From: SIG565 sp045540055
Lineage (GTDB): Bacteria; Bacillota; Clostridia; Oscillospirales; Acutalibacteraceae
Assembly: GCA_045540055.1 (NCBI GenBank)
Contig: JAZQGO010000012.1
Span: 1 to 38,873, forward strand
Reading direction: 5' to 3'
Length of the DNA: 38,873 nt
The position numbers and the translations under genes were made by a program. This document shows positions 24,088-31,651 of the stretch, in pieces. The number at the start of each line of letters is the position of its first letter. The first letter of the stretch is position 1. A model generated the notes under the pieces. That model saw only the letters and a program-made list of their open reading frames with translations. It made no database searches and was not told the DNA's origin.

Positions 24088-24649
24088 TGAATTGGTATTG
24101 GCTTTAGAAGCGGTACTTTTTGCAAGCGGTGAACCCATCAGTATTCAGCGCCTTTCTCAGACCTTTGAGATTGAGCCTGCAGAGGTTCAAAAAGCCGCAG
24201 AGTCTTTGGCACAAAAGCTCGAGACGACTTCCTTAGAGCTTTTAACACTTGAAAACACCTACCAGATTTCTACAAAGAAAAAATATGCCGAATATATTAA
24301 GAAGGCATTTGACATTAAGCGTAAAACTCCGCTATCGCAGGCGGCACTTGAGGTGCTTGCGGTTGTTGCCTATAATCAGCCCGTAACCAAGGCCTTTATT
24401 GAGCAGGTCAGAGGTGTTGATTGCTCGGGTGTTATGACCACACTCGCTGAAAAGGAGCTTATCGAAGAGCGTGGCAGACTTGAATTACCGGGTCGCCCGT
24501 TACTTTACGGTACTACTAAACATTTCTTAAGGTGCTTCCAGATAAGTTATTTAAGTGAGCTGCCGCAGTTGCCTGATGATAACGCAAATACGCCCGATTT
24601 AGCCGAGCAGCTTGAGGTTGAGCATTTAACCGAAACTGATGAGCAATAG
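24077..24649 (+). CDS. scpB: Segregation and condensation protein B
   Basis: 190 residues with the two winged-helix domains of ScpB: EAVLFASGEPISIQRLSQ at the start and PLSQAALEVLAVVAYNQPVT in the second, then VMTTLAEKELIEERGR and GRPLLYGTTKHFLRCF. The protein dimerises and binds the linker of ScpA. The acidic tail is not conserved. AAGGAGAGG inside scpA serves as its ribosome binding site. Confidence 0.96.
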   Translation: MGFNELVLALEAVLFASGEPISIQRLSQTFEIEPAEVQKAAESLAQKLETTSLELLTLENTYQISTKKKYAEYIKKAFDIKRKTPLSQAALEVLAVVAYNQPVTKAFIEQVRGVDCSGVMTTLAEKELIEERGRLELPGRPLLYGTTKHFLRCFQISYLSELPQLPDDNANTPDLAEQLEVEHLTETDEQ

Positions 24650-24698
24650 TTATATTTAGACAATTTTTATAAATACTAAAGACGGAGTGTGAATTTTT

Positions 24699-25058
24699 AT
24701 GAGTGAAAACAATATTAAAAATATTATGGATTCTGTTATGGACAAGCTTCGTGCTATGGTTAACGCCGATACTATAATCGGTACCCCCGTAGTTGCGGGA
24801 AATTCGACCATAATCCCCGTTTCAAAGGTAAGCTACGGTCTTGCTACAGGCGCCACCGAAATGCCTAAGGAGGACAAAAACGGCGTTATCGGCGGAGGCG
24901 GTGCAGGCGTCAGCATTGCGCCGATTGCCTTTATTGCAATAACTGGCGATAATGTTAAGCTTTTGCCGCTTTACAGTGATGTTTCTGCGGTTGAGCGTGC
25001 TATTGCAATGACCCCTGAAATGATTGAAAAAATCAGAGATATTTTTAAAGGTCATTAA
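24699..25058 (+). CDS. gerW: GerW/YtfJ-family sporulation protein
   Basis: 119 residues. The pattern MDSVMDKLRAMVNADTIIGTP, TIIPVSKVSYGLATG, GGGGAGVSIAPIAFIAI and VKLLPL is that of the GerW (YtfJ) family. In Bacillus it is a forespore sigma-F-dependent protein needed for normal germination. It lies between scpB and dacB, as in many Clostridia. GGAGTG precedes the start. No convincing sporulation promoter could be assigned in the 49 bp upstream. Confidence 0.93.
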   Translation: MSENNIKNIMDSVMDKLRAMVNADTIIGTPVVAGNSTIIPVSKVSYGLATGATEMPKEDKNGVIGGGGAGVSIAPIAFIAITGDNVKLLPLYSDVSAVERAIAMTPEMIEKIRDIFKGH

Positions 25059-25072
25059 AGAATAGAAAACAG

Positions 25073-25117
25073 CATTTCGAAATATACTTTAATATCAATA
25101 TTTCGGAGTGATTTTTT
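25073..25117 (+). terminator. Terminator hairpin fused to the dacB ribosome binding site
   Basis: 25073-25085 pairs with 25098-25110 (13 bp, two G-T pairs; core CGAAATAT/ATATTTCG), followed by a 6-T run (25112-25117). The GGAGTG ribosome binding site of dacB (25105-25110) lies inside the 3' arm, and the last two T bases belong to the TTG start codon. GAATA at 25060-25064 could be a sporulation-type -35 box. Confidence 0.7.
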
Positions 25118-26228
25118 GAAAAAAGCCGCTATTCTTTTTATTGCCGTTGTTTTATTATTTGTGTCTGCCGTGCCGACTGCCGCCGTTTCAACATCTGCGC
25201 AGTCGGCTGTGCTTATAAATGCAGATACGGGCCGTGTTATTTATTCTCACAATATGAATGAACGCTTGCCGATGGCTAGCACCACCAAAATAATGACGGG
25301 CCTGCTTTTAGCGCAAGAAAACACCCCCGATAAGTCGATAGTCATTACCAAAGAAATGGTGAGAGTTGAGGGCTCTTCTATGGGGCTTCTGGTGGGGGAT
25401 ACCGTTACCTATAACGACTTATTATATGGATTGATGCTCGCGTCAGGTAACGATGCGGCAAATACTGTTGCAATAAGCCTTTGCGGTAGTTTACAGAAGT
25501 TTGCCGAAAAGATGAACCTAAAGGCAGAACAAATCGGACTTAAGAACACTAATTTTGTGACGCCCTCGGGGCTCGATGATCAAAATCATTATTCGACAGC
25601 ATACGATTTGGCTTGCCTTACTGCATATGCTTTAAAAAACGAGGCGTTTTCAGATGCCGTTTCAAGTAAAAGTGCTGTGTTGTGCTACGGTAATCCACCG
25701 TATAAAAGAACACTTACAAACCATAATAAGTTGCTTAAGATGTATGACGGGGCTGTTGGGATAAAAACCGGCTTTACCAAACGCTCGGGCAGATGCTTGG
25801 TTTCTGCTGCCAAGAGAGGTAATATAACCTTAATTGCAGTAACACTTAATGATAAAAACGATTGGCAGGACCATATAAATTTGCTCGATTATGGTTTTGA
25901 GAATTCAAGAGAAGAAAATATTGAATTTAATATACCTGAGAAGCTACCCATCCTCAATTTTGAAGGCAGCTATGTATATTTAAATGCAGAGTCGGCCGTT
26001 TGTCCGCTTTCTCTCGATGATAAAATTACATACAGAGTAAATCTGCCAAACTGTGCTTTTGCGCCCATAAAAACGGGCGATGAAATAGGGGATATTGATG
26101 TTTTCTGTAACGGTAAGCTTATTACTACCACTCATATAATTGCTGAAAACACCGTGGAATGTGAACAAGATACGAGCACTTTTAAAAAGATAATAAACGA
26201 ATATTTAAATTTAATTAGGAGCTTTTAA
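25116..26228 (+). CDS. dacB: D-alanyl-D-alanine carboxypeptidase (DacB/DacF type)
   Basis: 370 residues from TTG 25116. A signal peptide (about 1-23, AILFIAVVLLFVSAVPTAA) exports it. The penicillin-binding motifs are S55-T-T-K58, S110-G-N112 and K217-T-G, the set for S11-family DD-carboxypeptidases. The C-terminal beta-rich domain (from about 270) precedes a short final hydrophobic/basic stretch. It trims the terminal D-alanine of muropeptides. Next to gerW and upstream of rluB, this is the sporulation-type carboxypeptidase seen beside scpAB in Bacillus (dacB), although it could equally be dacF-like. Its stop overlaps the rluB start by one base. Confidence 0.92.
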   Translation: MKKAAILFIAVVLLFVSAVPTAAVSTSAQSAVLINADTGRVIYSHNMNERLPMASTTKIMTGLLLAQENTPDKSIVITKEMVRVEGSSMGLLVGDTVTYNDLLYGLMLASGNDAANTVAISLCGSLQKFAEKMNLKAEQIGLKNTNFVTPSGLDDQNHYSTAYDLACLTAYALKNEAFSDAVSSKSAVLCYGNPPYKRTLTNHNKLLKMYDGAVGIKTGFTKRSGRCLVSAAKRGNITLIAVTLNDKNDWQDHINLLDYGFENSREENIEFNIPEKLPILNFEGSYVYLNAESAVCPLSLDDKITYRVNLPNCAFAPIKTGDEIGDIDVFCNGKLITTTHIIAENTVECEQDTSTFKKIINEYLNLIRSF

Positions 26229-26962
26229 TGAAATCAAATAAGATAAGATTACAAAAACATTTATCGGCCTGTGGTGTTGCTTCACGTCGCAAAGCGGAGG
26301 AGCTGATTAACGCGGGTAAGGTTAAGGTAAACGGACATATTGCGCATATTGGTGATTCGGTTGACCCAAAGAGAGATAAGGTCGTCGTCAGCGGTAAAAC
26401 GGTTATTGCAACCAATGAAAAGGTTTACATAATGTTGCATAAGCCGCGCGGTTTTGTAACTACTATGGCTGATGAGAAGGACCGCAAGTGTGTTGCCGAT
26501 TTAATAAAGGATGTACCGCAAAAGGTATTTCCCGTTGGTCGATTAGATAAAAATTCAGAAGGACTGCTTTTAATGACCAACGACGGTGATTTCGCCAACA
26601 AGCTTACCCATCCGTCAAGTCACGTTAATAAGACCTATCGCGTAACCGTTGCAGGTACTGTTGACGATGAAATGTTAGTTAGGCTATCAACAGGCATAGT
26701 TCTTGATGGTAAGAAAACCTTACCGTGTGACGTATTTGTTGCCGAGAGAAAGCCGGACCGCACGGTGCTTATATTTATAATTCACGAGGGCAGAAACAGA
26801 CAAATCAGACGAATGTGTGATGCTGTGAAGCTTGATGTTTTACGACTTAAACGCACCGAAATTGCAGGTGTAAAGCTCGGTATGCTCGGACAGGGTAAAT
26901 GGCGCAATCTTAACGAGAAAGAGCTGCATCGTCTAACCTCAATCAGTTCTTCAAAGGAGTAA
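26228..26962 (+). CDS. rluB: 23S rRNA pseudouridine synthase (RsuA/RluB family)
   Basis: 244 residues. The S4 RNA-binding domain at the N-terminus reads IRLQKHLSACGVASRRKAEEL. The catalytic motif is VGRLDKNSEGLLLMTNDG, with the catalytic aspartate in GRLDKNSEG. The conserved NKTYRVTV and RNRQIRRMCDAV segments follow. It isomerises a uridine in 23S rRNA, U2605 in the E. coli RluB numbering. The site is family knowledge; RsuA specificity for 16S rRNA is less likely given the gene order next to scpAB and dacB. Confidence 0.93.
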   Translation: MKSNKIRLQKHLSACGVASRRKAEELINAGKVKVNGHIAHIGDSVDPKRDKVVVSGKTVIATNEKVYIMLHKPRGFVTTMADEKDRKCVADLIKDVPQKVFPVGRLDKNSEGLLLMTNDGDFANKLTHPSSHVNKTYRVTVAGTVDDEMLVRLSTGIVLDGKKTLPCDVFVAERKPDRTVLIFIIHEGRNRQIRRMCDAVKLDVLRLKRTEIAGVKLGMLGQGKWRNLNEKELHRLTSISSSKE

Positions 26963-26965
26963 AAT

Positions 26966-27340
26966 ATGATAAACATTCTTCCTCTAAGTGATGATAAAAA
27001 GCTTGCAAAGCTGTTTAATGATTTGGGTTATACCTATAATTATAAATCAGGTTGTGTAATTGCTGATGATAACAATAACATTTTAGGTCGGTGTCTTTAC
27101 TATATTGACGAGCAGGCAATTACAATTCTTCATATTGAGCCTGCCGATGATATTTTTCTTGCAGACGGTATCCTGCGTAGCGCCTTACATGTTGCCGATT
27201 TCAGAGGTATCAGCGAGGCTTTTTACCTTGACAGTGTGCCAGAAGAACTGCTGATTCGGCTTGATTTTATTAAATCTGAGGCGGACAAGTCATTAAAAAT
27301 AGAAAAATTACACCAAAGTTCGTGTAATTGCGAAAAATAA
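26966..27340 (+). CDS. Small protein of unknown function, GNAT-like
   Basis: 124 residues, ATG 3 bp after the rluB stop, with AAGGAG inside that gap. The strand and helix order (GRCLYYIDEQAITILHIEP then ILRSALHVADFRG) recalls a truncated GNAT acetyltransferase fold, but the acetyl-CoA loop is not visible. The tail ends SCNCEK, a pair of cysteines seen in short GNAT-like proteins of Clostridia. No signal peptide or membrane segment. I can assign no function. Confidence 0.75.
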   Translation: MINILPLSDDKKLAKLFNDLGYTYNYKSGCVIADDNNNILGRCLYYIDEQAITILHIEPADDIFLADGILRSALHVADFRGISEAFYLDSVPEELLIRLDFIKSEADKSLKIEKLHQSSCNCEK

Positions 27341-27343
27341 AAC

Positions 27344-27372
27344 TTGCAAATTCTATAAGTGTGTGTTATTAT
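27344..27372 (+). promoter_or_regulatory. secG promoter
   Basis: TTGCAA (27344-27349), 17 bp, TATTAT (27367-27372), 37 bp before the secG start. Confidence 0.78.
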
Positions 27373-27409
27373 ATCATTTGTATTTGAATAAATTTAGGAG
27401 GAGTTCTTA

Positions 27410-27658
27410 ATGGGAGCTTTAGAAATAATTGTAGGAATTGCAGTAATTATTATTTCAATTATCATTATTGCTGTTGTTGTTTTACAGAAAGGTCATCGCC
27501 GTGGCGTTAACGGTGCTATTTCTGGCGGTGCTGATACATTCCTTTCAAAAAATCAGGCAAGAACTGCCGATGTAATGCTCGCTAAATGGACAAAGTATTT
27601 TGCCGTTGCTTTCTTTGTGCTTGCAATTGTTGCTAACATTATTTCTATTTACGCTTAA
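27410..27658 (+). CDS. secG: Preprotein translocase subunit SecG
   Basis: 82 residues with two membrane segments (about 4-26 and 62-80) and the conserved cytoplasmic loop: VVLQKGHRRG and GAISGGADTFLSKNQARTAD. SecG stabilises the SecYE channel during protein export. A strong AGGAGG ribosome binding site precedes the ATG. It is a single-gene unit between promoter and terminator. In many Clostridia it is followed by rnr and smpB, which are not here. Confidence 0.96.
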   Translation: MGALEIIVGIAVIIISIIIIAVVVLQKGHRRGVNGAISGGADTFLSKNQARTADVMLAKWTKYFAVAFFVLAIVANIISIYA

Positions 27659-27673
27659 TGTTTATTCTAAATT

Positions 27674-27714
27674 CAAAAGGCTATGTGATTTTTCACATAG
27701 CCTTTTGCTTTTTT
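27674..27714. terminator. Bidirectional terminator between secG and the fumarase-type gene
   Basis: A perfect 15-bp stem (27674-27688 with 27693-27707), loop TTTT, then a T run. The stop codon of the minus-strand gene (27693-27695) is inside the stem. Confidence 0.93.
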
Positions 27715-28235
27715 AGTATGCTGTTTGAAAATGAATCAATACCTACAATAAGTGGTAAGTTATTAAATTCAAGCTTCTTTACCGACTCGCACCCAAGAGA
27801 GTCGAAGGCGATTACCTCACAAGAACTGATTGATTTGGCATACAACGCACCTGCGCCGCCAACCGCACACAGATAAAGCGCCTTATTATTTTTAATAGCC
27901 TCATAAACCGTCTCGTCACGATCTCCCTTACCGATTGTGGCGGCAACGCCTAGGTCGTATAGTCTGGGGGCATATCCGTCCATTCTGCAGGAGGTTGTGG
28001 GCCCACAGCTACCAATTGCAAAGCCTTCGGGGGTCGGGGTAGGTCCGCAATAGTAAATAACACTGTCCTGCAACTCAAATGGAAGCCTTTCGCCACTTTC
28101 AAGCAATTCAAAAATACGTTTGTGAGCCGCGTCACGCGCCGTATACACCGTACCCGATAAATAAATTTTATCACCGGCACTGACCGTTTGCTTCCAGAAG
28201 GCGATATCTTTAGTGTTCAGAAAAAATTCTTTCAT
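27693..28235 (-). CDS. Fumarate hydratase class I beta-subunit-like protein
   Basis: 180 residues, the length of the separate beta subunit of iron-sulfur fumarases or L-tartrate dehydratases (TtdB/FumB C-terminal domain). Motifs: GDKIYLSGTVYTARDAAHKRI, YYCGPTPTPEGFAIGSCGPTTS, and GKGDRDETVYEAIKN. In the family this subunit completes the active site; the alpha subunit binds the 4Fe-4S cluster. No alpha-subunit gene is adjacent, which is unusual. The start overlaps the stop of the coiled-coil gene by one base, so they are co-translated. Fumarase or tartrate dehydratase cannot be told apart. Confidence 0.9.
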   Translation of the reverse strand: MKEFFLNTKDIAFWKQTVSAGDKIYLSGTVYTARDAAHKRIFELLESGERLPFELQDSVIYYCGPTPTPEGFAIGSCGPTTSCRMDGYAPRLYDLGVAATIGKGDRDETVYEAIKNNKALYLCAVGGAGALYAKSISSCEVIAFDSLGCESVKKLEFNNLPLIVGIDSFSNSILKKQKAM

Positions 28236-28783
28236 TATTTTGTTAAGCTTTCAAAAACGCTGTCAAATTCCTGCTTGTCGGCATCAGCGTCAAGAGCAGC
28301 ATTTTCAATAATTGCCTTGGTTTTAAGCAGAGAGCCGTTCAACTCGTCAACCTTACTGCAGAATTCACGTGTTAATTCGTTAATACGCTCCTTTATATCG
28401 TTAAGGGATGCATTAGTATTATCAATTGCGGCAATATTATTGTTAATTTCGGCATTTGCAGCCTCTTTTGATTTCTCAGCCGCATCAATTATGGCATTAG
28501 CATTTGTCTGTGCTACAAGGTATAATTTACCGATGTTTTCGCTTAAAACCTTAATCTCTTCATACTTTGCCTGATAGTATGCAAGCTGTTCTTCAATCTG
28601 CGCCTTTTCGTTATTAATGCTGTCAATCGTGCTGTTAAGTTTGCTGATTTCTGATTGAGCATCCTTGATTTTATTATTTAACGAATTTTGAATTTCCTGA
28701 TTTGAGGTAATTGTCTTATGTACGTATTCGGTTACTTCTTCGCAGTTGTATCCGAAAAGACTTTTATGGAAACCTAAAGCCAC
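28235..28783 (-). CDS. DivIVA-like coiled-coil protein
   Basis: 182 residues from GTG 28783, which has GGGAGGG seven bases upstream. The start LGFHKSLFGYNCEEVTEYVH is the short DivIVA/GpsB-type membrane-binding motif (GYN..EV), followed by a long coiled coil (about 28-170) rich in Asn, Glu, Lys and Ala. DivIVA proteins gather at curved membrane and recruit division or wall-synthesis factors. The pairing with a fumarase-type subunit gene is unexplained. It has its own promoter. Role as a division-site or polarity factor is inference. Confidence 0.8.
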   Translation of the reverse strand: MALGFHKSLFGYNCEEVTEYVHKTITSNQEIQNSLNNKIKDAQSEISKLNSTIDSINNEKAQIEEQLAYYQAKYEEIKVLSENIGKLYLVAQTNANAIIDAAEKSKEAANAEINNNIAAIDNTNASLNDIKERINELTREFCSKVDELNGSLLKTKAIIENAALDADADKQEFDSVFESLTK

Positions 28784-28815
28784 ACTAAAACCCTCCCAAA
28801 GTTCTTGTAACCAAC

Positions 28816-28844
28816 ATTATAACAAGAAATTTGACATTTTACAA
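28816..28844 (-). promoter_or_regulatory. Promoter of the DivIVA-like gene
   Basis: On the minus strand TTGTAA (28839-28844), 17 bp, TATAAT (28816-28821). It fires away from the nusB promoter. Confidence 0.8.
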
Positions 28845-28885
28845 GTATATATTTTTGCATTTATGCATTATTTATGCAATTATTC

Positions 28886-28914
28886 TTGCAAAAGCATTAT
28901 AATTAGTATATAAT
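28886..28914 (+). promoter_or_regulatory. nusB operon promoter
   Basis: TTGCAA (28886-28891), 17 bp, TATAAT (28909-28914), 32 bp before nusB. Upstream lie phased TGCAT/TGCAA repeats (28856-28891). Confidence 0.85.
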
Positions 28915-28946
28915 ATTTTAATAAGAATTTAGAAAGTCGGTGCATT

Positions 28947-29345
28947 ATGCTTACACGAAAACAGGCGAGAGAGCAAGCCTTTATACTAATATTTGAAAAG
29001 TGTTTCAGAGAAGAATCTGTCGATGAAATTTTAGAATTAGCAGTCGAGCTTCGTGATTTTGAAACCGATGATTATACGGTAAACACCTTTAAGGGCGTTT
29101 ATGAAAATGTTGAATTTATTAATTCAAAAATCAGCAGTAACACAAATAAATGGGATATTTCAAGAATTTCACGTGTGGCTCTTGCAATACTGCGTTTAGC
29201 ACTCTATGAAATTTTCTTTATAGATGAAATACCTGTCAGCGTTTCGGCTAATGAAGCGGTTGAGCTTGCTAAAAAATACGCGGCCGAGAGTGATGCCTCG
29301 TTTATAAACGGTGTAATCGGCGCTATTTTGAGAAGCGAGGTTTAG
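28947..29345 (+). CDS. nusB: Transcription antitermination factor NusB
   Basis: 132 residues, all helical. The start TRKQAREQAFILIFEKCF and the end EIPVSVSANEAVELAKKYA with SDASFINGVIGAIL are the NusB signatures. It binds boxA of rRNA leaders with NusE/S10 and supports antitermination. It opens a nine-gene run to recN that is classical for Clostridia, with its own promoter. It lies 3 bp before xseA. Confidence 0.96.
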   Translation: MLTRKQAREQAFILIFEKCFREESVDEILELAVELRDFETDDYTVNTFKGVYENVEFINSKISSNTNKWDISRISRVALAILRLALYEIFFIDEIPVSVSANEAVELAKKYAAESDASFINGVIGAILRSEV

Positions 29346-29348
29346 AAA

Positions 29349-30551
29349 ATGCCGTCGGTTTTAACTGTTAGGCAGATTAACACCTACGTGCGCTCTCTCA
29401 TTGAGGGCGATAGCCGCCTAAGTTTTGTCAGTGTCAGCGGTGAGATATCAAATTTTAAAAATCATTACAGCAGTGGTCATCTTTATTTTTCACTCAAAGA
29501 TAAAGATGCGCTTATTAAATGCGTAATGTTCAGGGGCAATACCGTAAATTTAAAGTTTGTTCCTGAAGACGGTATGCAGGTTGTCTGCACTGGTAGGGTA
29601 TCGCTCTATGAAAAGGACGGTCAATACCAGTTTTATATTGATAACATCGTTAAAAGTGGTCAAGGAGATTTATCCGAGCAGTTTAGGATTATAAAGGAAA
29701 AACTTGAAAAAGAGGGCTTGTTTGCACCTGAAACTAAAAGGTCATTACCGAAATTTCCTAAAAAAATCGCTGTCGTTACCTCCGATACAGGTGCGGCATA
29801 CCGAGATATTGTTAATGTAATTACACGCCGTTATCCTATTTGTGAAATCTTACTTTGTCCTGTTTTGGTTCAGGGCACCGAGGCGACACCTTCAATGATT
29901 GCCGCACTTGACAGTCTTTACGATAGGTCAGATGTTGATGTTATAATCATAGGTCGTGGCGGCGGTTCGGCAGAAGATTTATGGGCCTTTAATGATGAGG
30001 CACTTGCACGCAAGATTTATGAGTCGCCCGTGCCTGTAATTTCGGCGGTTGGTCACGAAACAGATTTTTCAATTTCTGATTTTGTTGCTGATTTGCGTGC
30101 ACCAACACCGTCTGCGGCGGCCGAAATTGCTGTACCCGATATGTCGGAGTTAAAAAATAAAATTAACGGTTACCTGACGCGCATTAAAAATTCTGCCGAG
30201 ATTTATATCGGCCGCGCCGAAGTTGCTTTAAATAAATGTCGTCAATGCGTTTACCTTATTAACCCAAATGCCATTGTCGATGATAATTCGCTCAGCGTCG
30301 ATCGCTTGGCAGAAAGGCTTAAAAATGCCTATAACACATCCTATATCGACAATTTAAGCAAATTAGAAAGGCTATCAACCAAGCTTGACGCAATAAGTCC
30401 GCTAAAGGTTCTCTCGCGCGGATATATTATTGCTGAAAAGGATTCGGCAGTACTTAAAAGCGTTGATGAATTGTCACTTAATGATAATATTTCGCTTCGT
30501 TTTAATGACGGCGTGGCATCATGTGTTGTTATTGATACCAAAAACAATTGA
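29349..30551 (+). CDS. xseA: Exodeoxyribonuclease VII large subunit
   Basis: 400 residues. The N-terminal OB fold reads VSGEISNFKNHYSSGHLYFSLKD. The catalytic domain has VTSDTGAAYRDI, VQGTEA, DVIIIGRGGGSAEDLWAFND and VISAVGHETDFSISDFVADLRAPTPSAAAE. A helical region and the C-terminal SRGYIIAEKD follow. With the small subunit encoded next, it degrades single-stranded DNA in both directions. The gene precedes xseB by 12 bp. Confidence 0.97.
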   Translation: MPSVLTVRQINTYVRSLIEGDSRLSFVSVSGEISNFKNHYSSGHLYFSLKDKDALIKCVMFRGNTVNLKFVPEDGMQVVCTGRVSLYEKDGQYQFYIDNIVKSGQGDLSEQFRIIKEKLEKEGLFAPETKRSLPKFPKKIAVVTSDTGAAYRDIVNVITRRYPICEILLCPVLVQGTEATPSMIAALDSLYDRSDVDVIIIGRGGGSAEDLWAFNDEALARKIYESPVPVISAVGHETDFSISDFVADLRAPTPSAAAEIAVPDMSELKNKINGYLTRIKNSAEIYIGRAEVALNKCRQCVYLINPNAIVDDNSLSVDRLAERLKNAYNTSYIDNLSKLERLSTKLDAISPLKVLSRGYIIAEKDSAVLKSVDELSLNDNISLRFNDGVASCVVIDTKNN

Positions 30552-30563
30552 TGGGAGAAAACT

Positions 30564-30761
30564 ATGTCAGATAAATTGAATTTTGAACAGAGCCTTAAGG
30601 AGCTTGAGCAGGTTGTCGCAAGACTTGAAGCAGGTGAGTGCACGCTTGACGAATCAATCGATTTATTTACAAAGGGCGTAGAACTTACAAAACAGTGTAA
30701 CGCATGTCTTGAAAAGGCTAAACTGCATATTAAGCTCTTAAATGAATCGGAGGCGCTCTAA
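30564..30761 (+). CDS. xseB: Exodeoxyribonuclease VII small subunit
   Basis: 65 residues. The family pattern FEQSLKELEQVVARLEAGE...LDESIDLFTKGVEL is complete. It has a GGGAG ribosome binding site. The stop codon is immediately followed by the ispA ATG. Confidence 0.96.
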   Translation: MSDKLNFEQSLKELEQVVARLEAGECTLDESIDLFTKGVELTKQCNACLEKAKLHIKLLNESEAL

Positions 30762-31640
30762 ATGTCAAAAATAAATAGCGTTGTAGATTACTATGCTGAT
30801 TTACTCAATAACGAGCTACACAAAGCAATTACCGCGGATAATGATAAGTACGGTATTATTGCTGATGCTATGAAGTACAGTAGCGTTGATGGCGGCAAGC
30901 GCATAAGACCGATATTAATGTTGGAATTTTATAAGCTGTTGGGCGGCACAAGTGTGGATGCTGTTAAATTTGCCACAGCGCTCGAGATGATACACTCATA
31001 TTCGTTGGTGCACGACGATTTACCATGTATGGATGATGATGATTACAGACGCGGTAAGCCGTCCTGCCATAAGAAATATGGCGAAAATATCGCTGTGTTA
31101 ACGGGTGATGCTTTGCTCACATGTGCCTTTGAATACGCCGCTACCGTTAAGGATATTGAAGCCGATAGGGTAGTGAAAGCTATAAACCTATTAGCTAAGG
31201 GTGCAGGTGTAAACGGTATGGTCGGCGGTCAGGTGCTTGATATTTTAAGCATAGGCTTAGATACCGCTGACGGACTTAAAACTATGTATAGCCTTAAAAC
31301 AGGCGCGTTACTCAAAACTGCGGCGGCAATCGGTTGCATTCTTGCAGGCAAGGACGAGCAGCTTGAGTTGTGTGAAAAATATGCCGAAAATGTAGGTCTT
31401 GCTTTTCAAATTGTTGACGATATTCTTGATGTCATCGGCGATGAGAAGAAATTAGGTAAGCCAATCGGTAGTGATGAGAAGAACGAAAAATCAACATTTG
31501 TTTCGCTTTACGGTATTGAAAAAGCTAAACAAACAGTCGAAACACTGACACATGATGCTAAGGAGTGTATTGATGCTCTGGGCGACGATGGTGAGTTTTT
31601 AAAGGAATTTGCAGATTATCTTGCGTTACGTAATTTTTAG
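30762..31640 (+). CDS. ispA: Polyprenyl (farnesyl/geranylgeranyl) diphosphate synthase
   Basis: 292 residues. Isoprenyl-synthase motifs: DGGKRIRP, the first aspartate-rich motif HDDLPCMDDDDYRRGKP (H84, D85, D86, D91), the GGQ segment (VGGQVLDI), and the second motif VDDILDVIGD. It condenses isopentenyl diphosphate with allylic diphosphates; the small residues upstream of the first motif fit a farnesyl-length product, but this is not certain. It feeds menaquinone, undecaprenyl and related lipids. Next to dxs, as in many Firmicutes. Confidence 0.95.
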   Translation: MSKINSVVDYYADLLNNELHKAITADNDKYGIIADAMKYSSVDGGKRIRPILMLEFYKLLGGTSVDAVKFATALEMIHSYSLVHDDLPCMDDDDYRRGKPSCHKKYGENIAVLTGDALLTCAFEYAATVKDIEADRVVKAINLLAKGAGVNGMVGGQVLDILSIGLDTADGLKTMYSLKTGALLKTAAAIGCILAGKDEQLELCEKYAENVGLAFQIVDDILDVIGDEKKLGKPIGSDEKNEKSTFVSLYGIEKAKQTVETLTHDAKECIDALGDDGEFLKEFADYLALRNF

Positions 31641-31651
31641 GAGTAATTGTT

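Noticed and set aside
28851..28900. CRISPR-like or tandem repeat array
   Set aside because: The TGCA repeats are only 5 bases with variable gaps; they do not form repeat-spacer units.
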